From the NCBI RefSeq assembly GCF_001894825.1, contig NZ_BCWY01000057.1, forward strand, positions 1-64,000: 64,000 nt of DNA. Reading direction: 5' to 3'. This DNA is from Rhodococcus jostii NBRC 16295. Lineage in GTDB: Bacteria; Actinomycetota; Actinomycetes; Mycobacteriales; Mycobacteriaceae. The notes beneath the pieces were generated by a model. That model was not told where the DNA came from, searched no databases, and saw only the letters and a list, made by a program, of their open reading frames with translations. Shown here piece by piece: positions 54,153 through 63,082 of the stretch (positions within the stretch are counted from its first letter, which is position 1; every line of letters begins with the position of its first letter). A program made the translations under genes and the position numbers.

Positions 54153-55091
54153 TCAGGCGGTGGTGGCCAGCGCGGCGGCGAGACCGAACGGCACGGCCAT
54201 CACCACCACCTCGAAGACCGCACGCCGAAGTGACCCTTCGGCAGTGATCCGGTGCGCGGCGGCCTGCCCGACCCACGTTCGCCGCCACCACCAGCCGAGC
54301 CCGAGGAGCGCCGCCAACGCCACCGCCTTGGCGAGCACGATGCGGCCGTAGCCGGTGTCGAACAGCGGCGTCACCCCACCGAGTCGGACCGCGGCGTCGA
54401 CGATCCCGGTCGCGGTCAGCAGCCACACGCACCGCCACGCGACGACCGAATACCGCGGCAGCCACGACGACCAGTCACCACGCGAACGGAGCATCAGGCC
54501 GAGCGCGGCAAGCAGTCCGAACCACACCGCGGCGGCCAGCGCGTGGACGACGTCGAGGACCGAGCCGAGAACCTGCTGCGACATGTGTCCGGTGATCGGC
54601 CGGGCCACCAGGGCGAGCGCCGCGAGCACCAGCACCGGGACGGGGATGCGGGCCGCGCTGCGGCGGAACGCGACCGCCGACCACACGGTGGCCGCGACCG
54701 TGCACGCGAGAACGGCGAGGTCGACGCGTCCCGCGCTGATCTCGGTCACGTACGCGCCGAACCGCCCGACCGACAGTTCCGACAGGGCCAGGGCGTCGGC
54801 CTCCGCCGCCGTCATCGAGAGCAGCACGGCCTCGGCGAGCATCCAGGCACCGGCGATCGCGGTCGACAACCGCCACAGCCGTTCGTTCCGCACGAGCGGC
54901 CGGTTGTCCGTGCGACTCCACCAGCCCAGCGCGGCGAGCCCGAAGACCGCCGAACCGAGTATCAGGCACAGCGCGCGGACGGCGCTCGACGGCGTGGGGT
55001 CTTCCGGTTGCGCCAACGCCCAACCGCACGCGACCCCGACGAGTGCCGTGGGTACGGCGAACAGCAGCCACGACTGCCGCGCCGTACCCAC
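54153..55091 (-). CDS. copD: CopD-family copper resistance membrane protein
   Basis: A 312-residue membrane protein with about eight helices. HMSQQVLGSVLDVVHALAAAVWFG contains the conserved His/Trp pattern of the CopD domain, and GYGRIVLAKAV is typical of its last part. The start is GTG 55091, five bases after the CopC stop. It lies in one minus-strand operon with YcnI and CopC and probably moves copper across the membrane. Open frame upstream of the start is a shadow of copC. Confidence 0.86.
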   Translation of the reverse strand: MGTARQSWLLFAVPTALVGVACGWALAQPEDPTPSSAVRALCLILGSAVFGLAALGWWSRTDNRPLVRNERLWRLSTAIAGAWMLAEAVLLSMTAAEADALALSELSVGRFGAYVTEISAGRVDLAVLACTVAATVWSAVAFRRSAARIPVPVLVLAALALVARPITGHMSQQVLGSVLDVVHALAAAVWFGLLAALGLMLRSRGDWSSWLPRYSVVAWRCVWLLTATGIVDAAVRLGGVTPLFDTGYGRIVLAKAVALAALLGLGWWWRRTWVGQAAAHRITAEGSLRRAVFEVVVMAVPFGLAAALATTA

Positions 55092-55096
55092 CCTGC

Positions 55097-55630
55097 TCAG
55101 TTCTCGCCGCGAGGCTTGCGGAGCGCGAACCACAGCCCGCCGCCGAACACGACCACACCGGCAACGATGAACGGCCACAGCGGAACTCCGCCGCCGCCCG
55201 ATTCGCCCGAGCTGTCGGCTGCGGCGCCGGGCGTGCCCGATCCGTCCTGGGTGAGGGTGAACGTGCGGGTGCCGCTCACCGGATGCCCGTCGGCGGAGGT
55301 GACCCGAAACGCGATGGTGTACACCCCGGCCGGCCCCAGGTCGCCGAGTTCGGCACTGACCGTGGGTCCCTCGACGACCGGGTCGCCCTTGGACCACAGG
55401 TTGCCGTCGGGGCCCACCACGGTGAGTGACGCGAACGATTCCTGCAGCGCCTCGTTGAATGTGACGCTCACCCGTTCCGGGCCGGACGCGATCTCCGCGC
55501 CGTTCTCGGGGGTGGAGCTGATCACGACGGAGTGGGCGAACGCGGTGCCGACGCCGAGCATGCTGCCGAGCATCGTCAGCAGTCCGACCGCGATCACCTT
55601 CACCGACGTGAGGGTGGCGCATCTTCTCAT
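55097..55630 (-). CDS. copC: CopC-domain copper-binding protein, exported and membrane-anchored
   Basis: A 177-residue protein: signal peptide ending TAFAHS, a CopC beta-sandwich (TPENGAEIASGPERVSVTFNE, SADGHPVSGTRTF) and one C-terminal membrane helix with a short basic tail. The residue after cleavage would be His, which together with the His in ADGHPV is the usual Cu(II) site. The ATG overlaps the YcnI stop (ATGA). Confidence 0.92.
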   Translation of the reverse strand: MRRCATLTSVKVIAVGLLTMLGSMLGVGTAFAHSVVISSTPENGAEIASGPERVSVTFNEALQESFASLTVVGPDGNLWSKGDPVVEGPTVSAELGDLGPAGVYTIAFRVTSADGHPVSGTRTFTLTQDGSGTPGAAADSSGESGGGGVPLWPFIVAGVVVFGGGLWFALRKPRGEN

Positions 55631-56295
55631 GAGCGCCGGCTCCGCACCATCGCGCCGAGACCGAGGGCCGCACCGAGCGCGCCCAGGATCAGACCGATGC
55701 CGCCGAGCCAGCGGGCGGTGTCGTCGGTGCCGGACGCCGTCGTCTCGGTCTCCTCGGACGTCGTGGCGCCGCCTGCGTCGTGGCTGTGGTCTTCACCGCT
55801 CGCCGCGGCGAGGGTGAGGGTGGGTGCCGGCTTGTCGGGCTCCGCGCCGTCGGGGCCCGCTGCCTGATCCCAGTTGACGACCTCGCCGTCGCTGTACGTC
55901 TGGACGGCCGGGAACGGCACCTCTTCGTTCTCCGGCAGCGGTCCGGCGGACAGCTCGAACTGCTGGAACTGTCCCGGCGCCACACCGACTCCGGGGTCGG
56001 CGGTCCACGTCACGGACTTCGCGAGCTGGGACGCCTGGTCCTTCTCGACGACGGACGTCCACCCGGGCAGCGGTGTGGTGCGAGCCGACTTCAGGTCGGG
56101 GAGTGTGACGGTCAGCTTGGTGGTGGACGCCGTCTCGGATTCGGTGGGCACGCGGAACGTCAGGACGGAGTAGCCGCCCTGCTCGGCGCCGGGGGCGACG
56201 ACCGTCACGTGGGCAGCGGCCACACCGGCCGCGAGGAGCACGGCGCCACCGGCGGCACCGGCCGTGAAAAGGGCACGGGAAACGAGGGAATTCAT
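55627..56295 (-). CDS. YcnI-like DUF1775 copper-associated protein
   Basis: A 222-residue exported protein. Signal peptide ends in AAAHVTVVAPG, so the mature N-terminus would be His, part of the copper site reported for YcnI. SVLTFRVPTESET, PGWTSVVEK and FPAVQTYSDGEVVNWDQ are standard DUF1775 segments. A low-complexity linker (SGEDHSHDAGG) and a C-terminal membrane helix follow. ATG 56295 has AAAGGA upstream. First gene of the YcnI-CopC-CopD operon. Confidence 0.9.
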   Translation of the reverse strand: MNSLVSRALFTAGAAGGAVLLAAGVAAAHVTVVAPGAEQGGYSVLTFRVPTESETASTTKLTVTLPDLKSARTTPLPGWTSVVEKDQASQLAKSVTWTADPGVGVAPGQFQQFELSAGPLPENEEVPFPAVQTYSDGEVVNWDQAAGPDGAEPDKPAPTLTLAAASGEDHSHDAGGATTSEETETTASGTDDTARWLGGIGLILGALGAALGLGAMVRSRRS

Positions 56296-56336
56296 CGAAG
56301 GTCCTTTGAAGGGTCTGAAGGGAGATGAGGCGGGAA

Positions 56337-56855
56337 TCAGACCGGGACCGGGGGCCCGCGACGCGAAATGCTGGCCCGCAGCAGGGCGTCCACGGGATTC
56401 GCCGGACGCGTCGGGAGGTGCGGCGACGTCACCGCCGAGACGGGCAGCAGTGCGCCGCGGAGAACCACCCGCCACACGTGGACGAGGGGTCCGTACAGAC
56501 GTTCCGCGTTTGCGATCAGCAGCGCGCAGACGACGGTGGCGACCGCGTGCGCGGCCAGCATCGGCGCGGCGGGCACCGCGGAGTGCACGTGCGAGGTGAG
56601 CGTGAGCGCGAAGTGCGCGGCGACCTGTCCGGCACCGAGCGCACCCACGAGCGCGAGCCGTCCGTGGAAGCGGGCCGGGGTCTGCGCGGTGATCGCTCCG
56701 ACGCCGCCGCACGTGACGAGCAGCAGGGTCAGGGCGGCGGATTCAGGAAGGCCGCCCCCGCCGATGCCGTGCGCCGCGACCGCGAGCCCCGCCACGAGCG
56801 CACCGACCGCCGAGCCCCGAAGGGTCGCGGTGGTGGCGGGGCGGGCGGGGGACAT
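56337..56855 (-). CDS. Hypothetical multi-pass membrane protein
   Basis: A 172-residue protein with four or five predicted membrane helices (for example LVAGLAVAAHGIGGGG, AALTLLLVTCGGVGAI, LAAHAVATVVCALLIAN) and conserved-looking His residues (AAHG, AAHFALTLTSHVHS). I do not recognise a family. It is 41 bases upstream of YcnI on the same strand, so a copper-related role is plausible. The His-rich membrane part could bind metal. The start at 56855 has no strong ribosome site. Confidence 0.7.
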   Translation of the reverse strand: MSPARPATTATLRGSAVGALVAGLAVAAHGIGGGGLPESAALTLLLVTCGGVGAITAQTPARFHGRLALVGALGAGQVAAHFALTLTSHVHSAVPAAPMLAAHAVATVVCALLIANAERLYGPLVHVWRVVLRGALLPVSAVTSPHLPTRPANPVDALLRASISRRGPPVPV

Positions 56856-56869
56856 CGGCGTGGGGTAGT

Positions 56870-57523
56870 TCAGCGCACGCCGAGGCGTGCGAGGAGATCG
56901 GCTTCGACTCCGTCGAGTTCGGACGAGATGGCGTGATGGGCGGCCTTGCGGCGGGCCTGCGGCATCTGCTCGGCCGCGCGGACGGCGGTGTTGAGGTCGC
57001 CGAGGCGGTCGCGGATGGCGGCGGCGAACTGCTGCGTCTCCGCGTCGTCCGGCTTCTGCGCGAGGATCTCCGTGGTGGAGCTTTCGGCGCCGGCGATGCG
57101 GGCGCTGAGCTTGGCGCCGTGCCCGGTGAAGTTGGCGAGCTGATCGACGTCGACGCCCATCCGGTCGGCGCGACGGGCATCGATCTGGCCGCGCACGACG
57201 GTGGCGGCGCGGTAGGCGATCGGCAGCAGGACCGGCGTCAGCAGTCGTGCGACACCGAGGTACTTGCGGACGGCGGCGACGGTGAAACCCTTCTGGGCGG
57301 CCGCCTTCTCCTGGGCCTTCAACGCAGCGACCTGAGCCTTCTCGACCTTCTTCAGCGACTTCAGCTCGGCAGCCTCGAGCTTGCGGCCGGCCGTGGCGGC
57401 TTGCTTGTCGCGCTTCCGTTCGTTCTTCGCGCTCAGCTTCGCCTCCACTCCAGCCTTGTGCTTGAGTGCCTTGGCTTCCGCCTTGCGGGTGGCTCGGGAC
57501 TTACGTTTCTTGAACAACCCCAT
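56870..57523 (-). CDS. DUF6474 coiled-coil-rich protein
   Basis: A 217-residue protein. Residues 1-75 are strongly basic and helical (KKRKSRATRKAEAKALKHK), a middle hydrophobic stretch follows (VARLLTPVLLPIAYRAATVV, about 91-110), and the rest is helical. This matches an actinobacterial family of unknown function (DUF6474). ATG 57523 with AAGGGG upstream is preferred over more distant starts. The basic head suggests nucleic acid or membrane surface contact. Confidence 0.82.
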   Translation of the reverse strand: MGLFKKRKSRATRKAEAKALKHKAGVEAKLSAKNERKRDKQAATAGRKLEAAELKSLKKVEKAQVAALKAQEKAAAQKGFTVAAVRKYLGVARLLTPVLLPIAYRAATVVRGQIDARRADRMGVDVDQLANFTGHGAKLSARIAGAESSTTEILAQKPDDAETQQFAAAIRDRLGDLNTAVRAAEQMPQARRKAAHHAISSELDGVEADLLARLGVR

Positions 57524-57685
57524 CGAAAAGACCCCTTTTCCTGGTGTTTCAGCGCAGCCCACGCTACCAACTGCATCCGGTGCTTCGGGATCAGCCTAGG
57601 GGAGCCCATAATCTTCGTCATCGTGTGTTCCCATATCGGTCAGCAATCAGAACCCGCCACCTCTCCCGGAAAGGTGGCGGGGACG

Positions 57686-59242
57686 GTGATCGATGCCAGC
57701 GCACTGACGCGGTGCCGCCACCGGGTGCACCTCGACGCGGCGTTCCCCGAACAACTCGCGGCCGCGCCCGAGGACCCGGGCGTGCGCCAGCGTCAGGATG
57801 CGGCCGCCGCCAAGCGTGAAGACATTCGCCGGACCGTCACCGAGCACGCACCGGAACGGTGGGTGCAGATCGACACCGAGCAGAGCCTGCGCCGGCGCGC
57901 CGAGGACACCCTGGCCGCGTGCGAGGCGGGCGCCGACCGGATCTGGGGTGCCGTGTTCCCGCTCGACCGGGAGACGGGCCGGAAGGCGCGCTGCGAGATC
58001 CTCATCCGTGACGAGGACCACGGCGGGTACATCCCCGTGATCGTCGTCAACCACAAGGTCACCGATCCCGGCCGCGGCGCGGTGACGTCGGGGATGTTCG
58101 AGTGGGAACCGCGGGAGGACACGACGCGGAAGCCGCGCAGTCAGGTGCGGGACCAGATGCGCGTCGCGCAGGTGCATCGGATGCTCGAGCGGCACGGGTT
58201 CGCGAGCCCGGCGCTGGTGGCCGGCGCCATCGGCTACGGCTCCGACGTCATCTTCGTGCACGACCTCACCACCATCCTCGACGAGTACGACGAGCGCTTC
58301 GCCGACCGCCTCGCCGTCGCCCGCGGACAATCGGCGACGGTGCCGTCGCGGATCGGCGAATGCCGTTCGTGCCCGTGGTGGCCCGGGTGCGAGGAACAGC
58401 TGACGCAGACCCACGACGTGAGCCTCGTGGCCACCGGTTCGCGCGCCGACATGCTGCGCGACGCCGGGTGCCACACCATCGACGACCTCGCGGCGTGGGA
58501 CGGCGAACCGCTCGAGGACTGGCCGCACGGCGCGTTCGAGGACGCCGTCGTCACCGCCAAGGCCTGGCTCGCGGGGGCGCCACTGGTGCGGCGGTTCCCG
58601 GAGATCCGGGTGACGCGCGCCGACGTCGAGGTGGACGTCGACATGGAGAGCTACCAGGAGCACGGCGCCTACCTGTGGGGGACGCTGCTCAACGTCGACG
58701 GGGTGTCGGCGTACCGGCCGTTCGTCAGCTGGGACCCGGTGCCCACACAGGACGAGGCGCGGTCGTTCGCCGAATTCTGGACGTGGCTGATGGCCGAACG
58801 GGAAGCGGCCGCGCTGAGCGGCAGAACGTTCGCCGCGTACTGCTATTCGCGGTCCGCGGAAGACAAGTGGTTGCTGGACTCCGCCCGGCGGTTCGCCGGC
58901 GCACCCGGCATCCCCACCGAAGCCGAGATCCGCGAATTCATCGACAGCCCACAATGGGTCGACATCTACCAGGCCGTCAGCGACCAGTTCATCTGCCCGG
59001 GCGGGAAAGGCCTCAAGAAGATCGCCCCCGTCGCCGGATTCCGGTGGCGCGACGCCGACGCCGGCGGCGAAGCCTCCATGAGCTGGTACCGCGAAGCCGT
59101 CGGCTACGACGGCGAACCCGACCTCACCCAGCGCGAGCGACTGCTGCAGTACAACGAGGACGACGTCATCGCCACGAAAGTGCTGCGCGAATGGATGTCG
59201 GATCGGGCCGAGAACGAGATCCCGCTCGCCTCCGACCTCTAG
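57686..59242 (+). CDS. TM0106-family RecB-like putative nuclease
   Basis: A 518-residue protein counted from GTG 57686 (GTG 57674 also possible). It begins VIDASALTRCRHRVHLD and has a RecB-like N-terminal part with a cysteine-bearing segment CRSCPWWPGCEEQ that may hold an Fe-S cluster with other Cys. The C-terminal part is RNase H-like: VDVDMESYQEHGAYLWG contains the first acidic residues and QYNEDDVIATKVLREW the last. Probably a metal-dependent exonuclease. The open frame continues far upstream but only as an antisense shadow. Confidence 0.82.
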   Translation: MIDASALTRCRHRVHLDAAFPEQLAAAPEDPGVRQRQDAAAAKREDIRRTVTEHAPERWVQIDTEQSLRRRAEDTLAACEAGADRIWGAVFPLDRETGRKARCEILIRDEDHGGYIPVIVVNHKVTDPGRGAVTSGMFEWEPREDTTRKPRSQVRDQMRVAQVHRMLERHGFASPALVAGAIGYGSDVIFVHDLTTILDEYDERFADRLAVARGQSATVPSRIGECRSCPWWPGCEEQLTQTHDVSLVATGSRADMLRDAGCHTIDDLAAWDGEPLEDWPHGAFEDAVVTAKAWLAGAPLVRRFPEIRVTRADVEVDVDMESYQEHGAYLWGTLLNVDGVSAYRPFVSWDPVPTQDEARSFAEFWTWLMAEREAAALSGRTFAAYCYSRSAEDKWLLDSARRFAGAPGIPTEAEIREFIDSPQWVDIYQAVSDQFICPGGKGLKKIAPVAGFRWRDADAGGEASMSWYREAVGYDGEPDLTQRERLLQYNEDDVIATKVLREWMSDRAENEIPLASDL

Positions 59243-59279
59243 GCTGCAATGCAGGGCCCGATTCGGTAGGGGTGGTCAG

Positions 59280-59954
59280 GTGGAGGTGCCGAAGACATCC
59301 ACGACGCTGCGGTTCGCGCTGCTCCTCACCGCGGCCGGCGGCTTCCTCGACGCCTACACCTACATCAGCCGCGGCGGCGTCTTCGCGAACGCCCAGACCG
59401 GCAACGTCATCCTCATGGCCATCGACCTGTCCGAGCGGCACTTCCACGCGGCACGGGCACACCTGTGGCCGATCCTCGCGTTCATCGTCGGCGTCGCGTT
59501 CGCGCACCTGCTCAAGGGCGAACTCGCCCACAGCGTCTTCGACCACCCCATCCGGATCGCCATGGCCGCGCAGATCGTCGTCCTCGTCGCGGTCGCGTTC
59601 GTTCCCCCGGACGTCCCCAACGCCCTGGTCACCGTTCCCATCGCGTTCGTCGCGGCCATGCAGTTCGGCCTGTTCCGCACCATCGGCTCACTGTCGTACA
59701 TCGCCGTCGCCACCACCGGCAACCTCATGCGCTTCACCGAGTCGGCGTACGCCGCATACATCGAGAAAGTCCCCGAATCACGTCAGCACACCCGCGTCTA
59801 CGCCGCCATCGTCAGCAGCTTCGCCGGCGGCGCCGTCCTCGGCGCATTCGCCACCCGCTACTTCGGCGGCGCCGCCGCCTGGATCCCTGCCGCCCTCCTG
59901 TGCGTAGCACTCGTGCTGTTCTACGTCGACGACCGGCGGCGCCGCCGCCTGTGA
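59280..59954 (+). CDS. DUF1275 (YoaK-like) membrane protein
   Basis: A 224-residue protein with about six membrane segments. AAGGFLDAYTYISRGGVFANAQTGN is the family hallmark, followed by FRTIGSLSYIAVATTGNL in the second half. Function unknown in all bacteria. Start GTG 59280. The TGA stop is formed by the first bases of a family B-like hairpin. Confidence 0.9.
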   Translation: MEVPKTSTTLRFALLLTAAGGFLDAYTYISRGGVFANAQTGNVILMAIDLSERHFHAARAHLWPILAFIVGVAFAHLLKGELAHSVFDHPIRIAMAAQIVVLVAVAFVPPDVPNALVTVPIAFVAAMQFGLFRTIGSLSYIAVATTGNLMRFTESAYAAYIEKVPESRQHTRVYAAIVSSFAGGAVLGAFATRYFGGAAAWIPAALLCVALVLFYVDDRRRRRL

Positions 59955-59990
59955 GTGGTTGACGAGTCCCTGCACTCCTCGCGCACGCAC
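59951..59990. repeat. Family B-like hairpin repeat, copy 2 (hybrid, degenerate)
   Basis: Left arm GTGAGTGGTTGACGAGTC and right arm GACTCC-like with CGCACGCAC; the two arms come from different forms of the family. Followed by GCGGCGGAGCCGGC. It supplies the stop codon of the DUF1275 gene. Confidence 0.75.
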
Positions 59991-60005
59991 AAGCGGCGGA
60001 GCCGG

Positions 60006-60806
60006 CTACCCGGAAATCGCAGGCCCGATCCACTCCGGATACTGCACGGCAACAGGCATGGTCGGCGGTTCGAACCCGGCAGGCGGCACGAGATTGCCGG
60101 ACGCATTCGGGGCGAACGCCGGGAACTGCTGCTGCCACCAGTCCGTGCAGCCCTGCGGAATGACATCACCATTCAGCCGACGCAGGTAATGAAGCTTGGT
60201 GACCTTCCAGCCCTCGAACACATTCCACGTCGGTACTCGATGGGCGCGGGGGTCCTGCTCAGCCGCGTCGGCGTCGGGAACACCCGGCCGGCCCGGGTCA
60301 TCGTCAGTGCGCTCGAGTTCGACCCGGAATGCCATGTTGAGCGGATTGAGCGAGATATTCGTACCGTTCTGCGGGAAAAGCTGGTAGTTGCAGACCGTTG
60401 CCGACACTGAAGTCTCAGTGGACTCATAGGCCGTGATGTGCGCGAAGCTTGTTCCCGGAGCCTGCGCACTTTGCTCGGCTTCGAGTGAGGTCATGAAGTA
60501 CTCGATGGCGGGATCGCCGTGATTGGCCTCGCCGCCCACCGCTCTGCCGAAACCCGGATACGAGTTCTCCAGACCCACGAATGCCGTGTAGTCGCCGGCC
60601 TCGTAGCTAGCTCGAACCAATTCGGCACCCCGGCCGAACAGATCGATGCCCTGATCGGCTGACCAGACGTTGGAATACAGCACTTCTCGGTCTTGTGGTG
60701 TCGGTGCGGGTGACGGTTCGATGCGCGAGCTCGTCCCACAACCAGATGCGAGGATCAGTGTCGCAGCTGCAGCGCACATGATCCGCCATCCGCTGTTACC
60801 CGTCAT
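60006..60806 (-). CDS. Putative lipoprotein, type VII substrate operon
   Basis: A 266-residue protein from ATG 60806. Signal peptide and lipobox LILASGCGTSS point to lipid attachment at the Cys. The mature part has VLYSNVWSADQGIDLFGRG, EYFMTSLEAEQSA and a C-terminal TDWWQQQFPAF. I do not recognise a family. It overlaps the end of the large type VII substrate gene by 11 bases, so it is in that operon. It could be an immunity or surface partner for that protein; this is inference. Confidence 0.75.
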   Translation of the reverse strand: MTGNSGWRIMCAAAATLILASGCGTSSRIEPSPAPTPQDREVLYSNVWSADQGIDLFGRGAELVRASYEAGDYTAFVGLENSYPGFGRAVGGEANHGDPAIEYFMTSLEAEQSAQAPGTSFAHITAYESTETSVSATVCNYQLFPQNGTNISLNPLNMAFRVELERTDDDPGRPGVPDADAAEQDPRAHRVPTWNVFEGWKVTKLHYLRRLNGDVIPQGCTDWWQQQFPAFAPNASGNLVPPAGFEPPTMPVAVQYPEWIGPAISG

Positions 60807-62697
60807 TGCGGACCACATCGTCATAGCCGTTGCGTATGCGCTCGCCGTTGCCGTCAGCCGGGTCTCCGAGATGGTTGAACATGTCTTGGTAACCATCTTT
60901 CGAACGCAGGTCCAAGTTGGGATTCGACCGCACGTCATCCCAGGGCAGGAGATTCCCGGATTCGTCGAATGCCCAGGGATAGTCCTCTCGAAAGCTCGTC
61001 GGAAGCTCCGGTGTCGCTCGCAGAATGTTGTAGTAGTCGCGGTAGAAGTCCGGAGCCTCCAGGGCGACCGATGGTGCCGACCCCGGGGCCTTGCCGATGA
61101 TGGCGTCCTTCAACGGGTCGCCGCCGGCGTCGATCATGGTGTTGATGAACTCCCCGCCGGGCAGCCGGTCCAGGCCTACGGAGCCGACGCTGGTGAGCGC
61201 ACCGTAGGCCGCGGCCTTACGGTCGTAGATGGCCTGCGCCTGCTCGGCCTTGTCGCTGTAGCTGTCCTCGGTCGAGAGGAGTAGCCCCCTGTCCATGAGG
61301 CCGTGGATTCGGCCGGCGGTGGAGAGGTCGCCACCGGCCAGTGGTGCCGACGGGTCGTGTGCGTACCGGCCCTCGGCGGCGAGGATTTCCTGCATCGAGG
61401 ACTGGGTGAAATGTGTTCCCGCCTCCGGGTCGGTGTTCATGACGGCGAAGACATTCGACGAGCCGCCGAAGTGGTTGTTGTCGGCGGGGTCTGCCCAAGT
61501 GCCGATGTCGAACCCGGGGTTCTCCGGTCTCCCGGCGCCCGCGAGGTCGCTGATGTACGGACTCATGCTGTGAGACACGGTCCGAAGGAGGTCCGGGTTG
61601 ATCTCCCCGACGGATTGCCCGTTGGTTCCGGGTATTCCCCTCAGCGTGTCCCAGTCGGTACTCATGTTCTCGGCGACGGCCGACATGATCTGCCCGCTGC
61701 GTGTGGCGGATTCGACGTCGGCCCGATTGTCGGGGTCATCGACTGTGGCCTCGGCGTCGCCGAACTGGAACATAGAGGCTGCCGCTTGCCCGTTGTCGGA
61801 CCAGTCGTGCGTGAGGACGTCGCGAACCAGGTTCTGGCCGGTGTCGGGATGGGTGACGGCGTTCTCGACGGCGATCTTGTCGTCGCCGACAGCGGTGAAG
61901 ATGCTTTCGGTGATCGCCGTGTTCTCGGTACCCCGACCGTCGACTGTGAAGTACTCGAACGTGTGGTTGGGGTTCTGCTCGTGGGCAACCTGGGCGTCGA
62001 GGTACTGGCGACCGACCTCCAGCAGGTGCTGATCGAGGCTGCTGCCGTTCTTGTATTGCGCATCGCCGGTCTGGACGATGTGCGCGATGGCCTGGTTGTC
62101 GGCGACACCGTTCAGTTCGACGCCGGCTGCGCCGGTGGACCCGACCATCGTGAAATCGCGGTTCACGAGGTCGTCGCGGGTCAGCGATTCGCGCATCTTG
62201 TCGGGTAGAAGATTCAGGCCGCCGTTGGTCGGCACCTGCGAGTCGCCTTTGACGGTTGCGGTGACCTTGTCGTTCGACACGATCTGGAGTGAGTTCGCCA
62301 GAGCGCGCCCGGAGTCCGGAGGCAGTGTGTCGATGATCTGCTGGATCTCCTGCGGGCTCTTTCCGTCCAGCGACCGGCTGATCTGGTTCAGGTACTCCAT
62401 CTGAGACGCAGGGATTGTCGCGGTGTTGCCGGAGTTCACGGCGTCGAGTTGTTCGGGTGTCAGCTCCCCGGCTTCAACCAGCCGCCTGACCTGCTCGGGA
62501 TTCATTCCGGCGGGATCGGACACCAGTTGCGTCCCGTCGGACGCACCTTGATCGGAGCCCAGTGCTGCGGCCGACGTGAATGTGGCCCGCAATCCGTCGC
62601 GAGCCGCGCTGAGCGCAGCCTTGACGGTCGCATCGGCGGTCTCCGTCGCCGACGCCGCGTCGGCGATCTCGCGCTGCCACCCGGTCATCTCGCTCAC
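60796..62697 (-). CDS. Large C-terminal part of a WXG-headed type VII substrate (TPR-region-like)
   Basis: A 633-residue frame starting GTG 62697 without a ribosome site. It has helical N-terminal repeats (VKAALSAARDGLRATF), NPEQVRRLVEAGELTPEQLDA, and long Asn/Asp-rich segments such as IHGLMDRGLLLSTEDSY. This resembles actinobacterial proteins annotated TPR repeat region-containing, usually headed by a WXG-like domain in one chain. Here the WXG head is in another frame just upstream, so the gene looks frameshifted. No toxin catalytic motif is recognised at the C-terminus. Confidence 0.75.
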   Translation of the reverse strand: MSEMTGWQREIADAASATETADATVKAALSAARDGLRATFTSAAALGSDQGASDGTQLVSDPAGMNPEQVRRLVEAGELTPEQLDAVNSGNTATIPASQMEYLNQISRSLDGKSPQEIQQIIDTLPPDSGRALANSLQIVSNDKVTATVKGDSQVPTNGGLNLLPDKMRESLTRDDLVNRDFTMVGSTGAAGVELNGVADNQAIAHIVQTGDAQYKNGSSLDQHLLEVGRQYLDAQVAHEQNPNHTFEYFTVDGRGTENTAITESIFTAVGDDKIAVENAVTHPDTGQNLVRDVLTHDWSDNGQAAASMFQFGDAEATVDDPDNRADVESATRSGQIMSAVAENMSTDWDTLRGIPGTNGQSVGEINPDLLRTVSHSMSPYISDLAGAGRPENPGFDIGTWADPADNNHFGGSSNVFAVMNTDPEAGTHFTQSSMQEILAAEGRYAHDPSAPLAGGDLSTAGRIHGLMDRGLLLSTEDSYSDKAEQAQAIYDRKAAAYGALTSVGSVGLDRLPGGEFINTMIDAGGDPLKDAIIGKAPGSAPSVALEAPDFYRDYYNILRATPELPTSFREDYPWAFDESGNLLPWDDVRSNPNLDLRSKDGYQDMFNHLGDPADGNGERIRNGYDDVVRNDG

Positions 62698-63082
62698 ACG
62701 ATCGTTTGTCGGGATCGGGGTTCGCGGGATCGGTGACGGTCAAGTCGTCGGCTACCCGGAAACCCGCGGACTCCGCGGCCGTGATCGCCATCCGTGCGCG
62801 CTGCAGGGGCGCGTCCACATCGTGGAAACCCTGCTTCGCGCGGTTGGCGAGAGCTTCGAGTTGGTCCACCACCGCAAGGGCTGTCTTCCTGTCGGCGTTC
62901 GCTCTGTTCTGGGCGGCCTCGGCGGTCTTACCCTCCCAGTAGGCGTCGTTGACCTTGGTCACGCCGTCGACGTATCGAGTGAAGAGATCTTCGACCTTGG
63001 TGCCGAGGGCGATCCAGGCGTCACCGATCTCGGTCAGCGTCGAGGGATTCCAGGATTCGATCTGGGTGCGGGTGATGCTCAT
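62474..63082 (-). CDS. WXG100-like N-terminal domain ORF, probably frameshifted from the next gene
   Basis: A 202-codon frame. Residues 1-125 form a helical hairpin with the WXG signature in AYWEGKTAEAAQNRANAD and the secretion-type head SITRTQIESWNPSTL. After VTDPANPDPDKRS it becomes Arg/Asp-rich and low-complexity, as in an out-of-frame reading, while the next frame carries the expected continuation. A one-base shift near 62698-62740 would join both into a protein of about 760 residues. ATG 63082 overlaps the EspC-like gene by four bases. Confidence 0.72.
   Translation of the reverse strand: MSITRTQIESWNPSTLTEIGDAWIALGTKVEDLFTRYVDGVTKVNDAYWEGKTAEAAQNRANADRKTALAVVDQLEALANRAKQGFHDVDAPLQRARMAITAAESAGFRVADDLTVTDPANPDPDKRSCERDDRVAARDRRRGVGDGDRRCDRQGCAQRGSRRIAGHIHVGRSTGLRSRCVRRDATGVRSRRNESRAGQAAG

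Noticed and set aside
57674-57686. Extending the TM0106-type nuclease far upstream to 56933
   Set aside because: The extra 250 codons are antisense to the DUF6474 gene and show no similarity; the family N-terminus starts near VIDAS.
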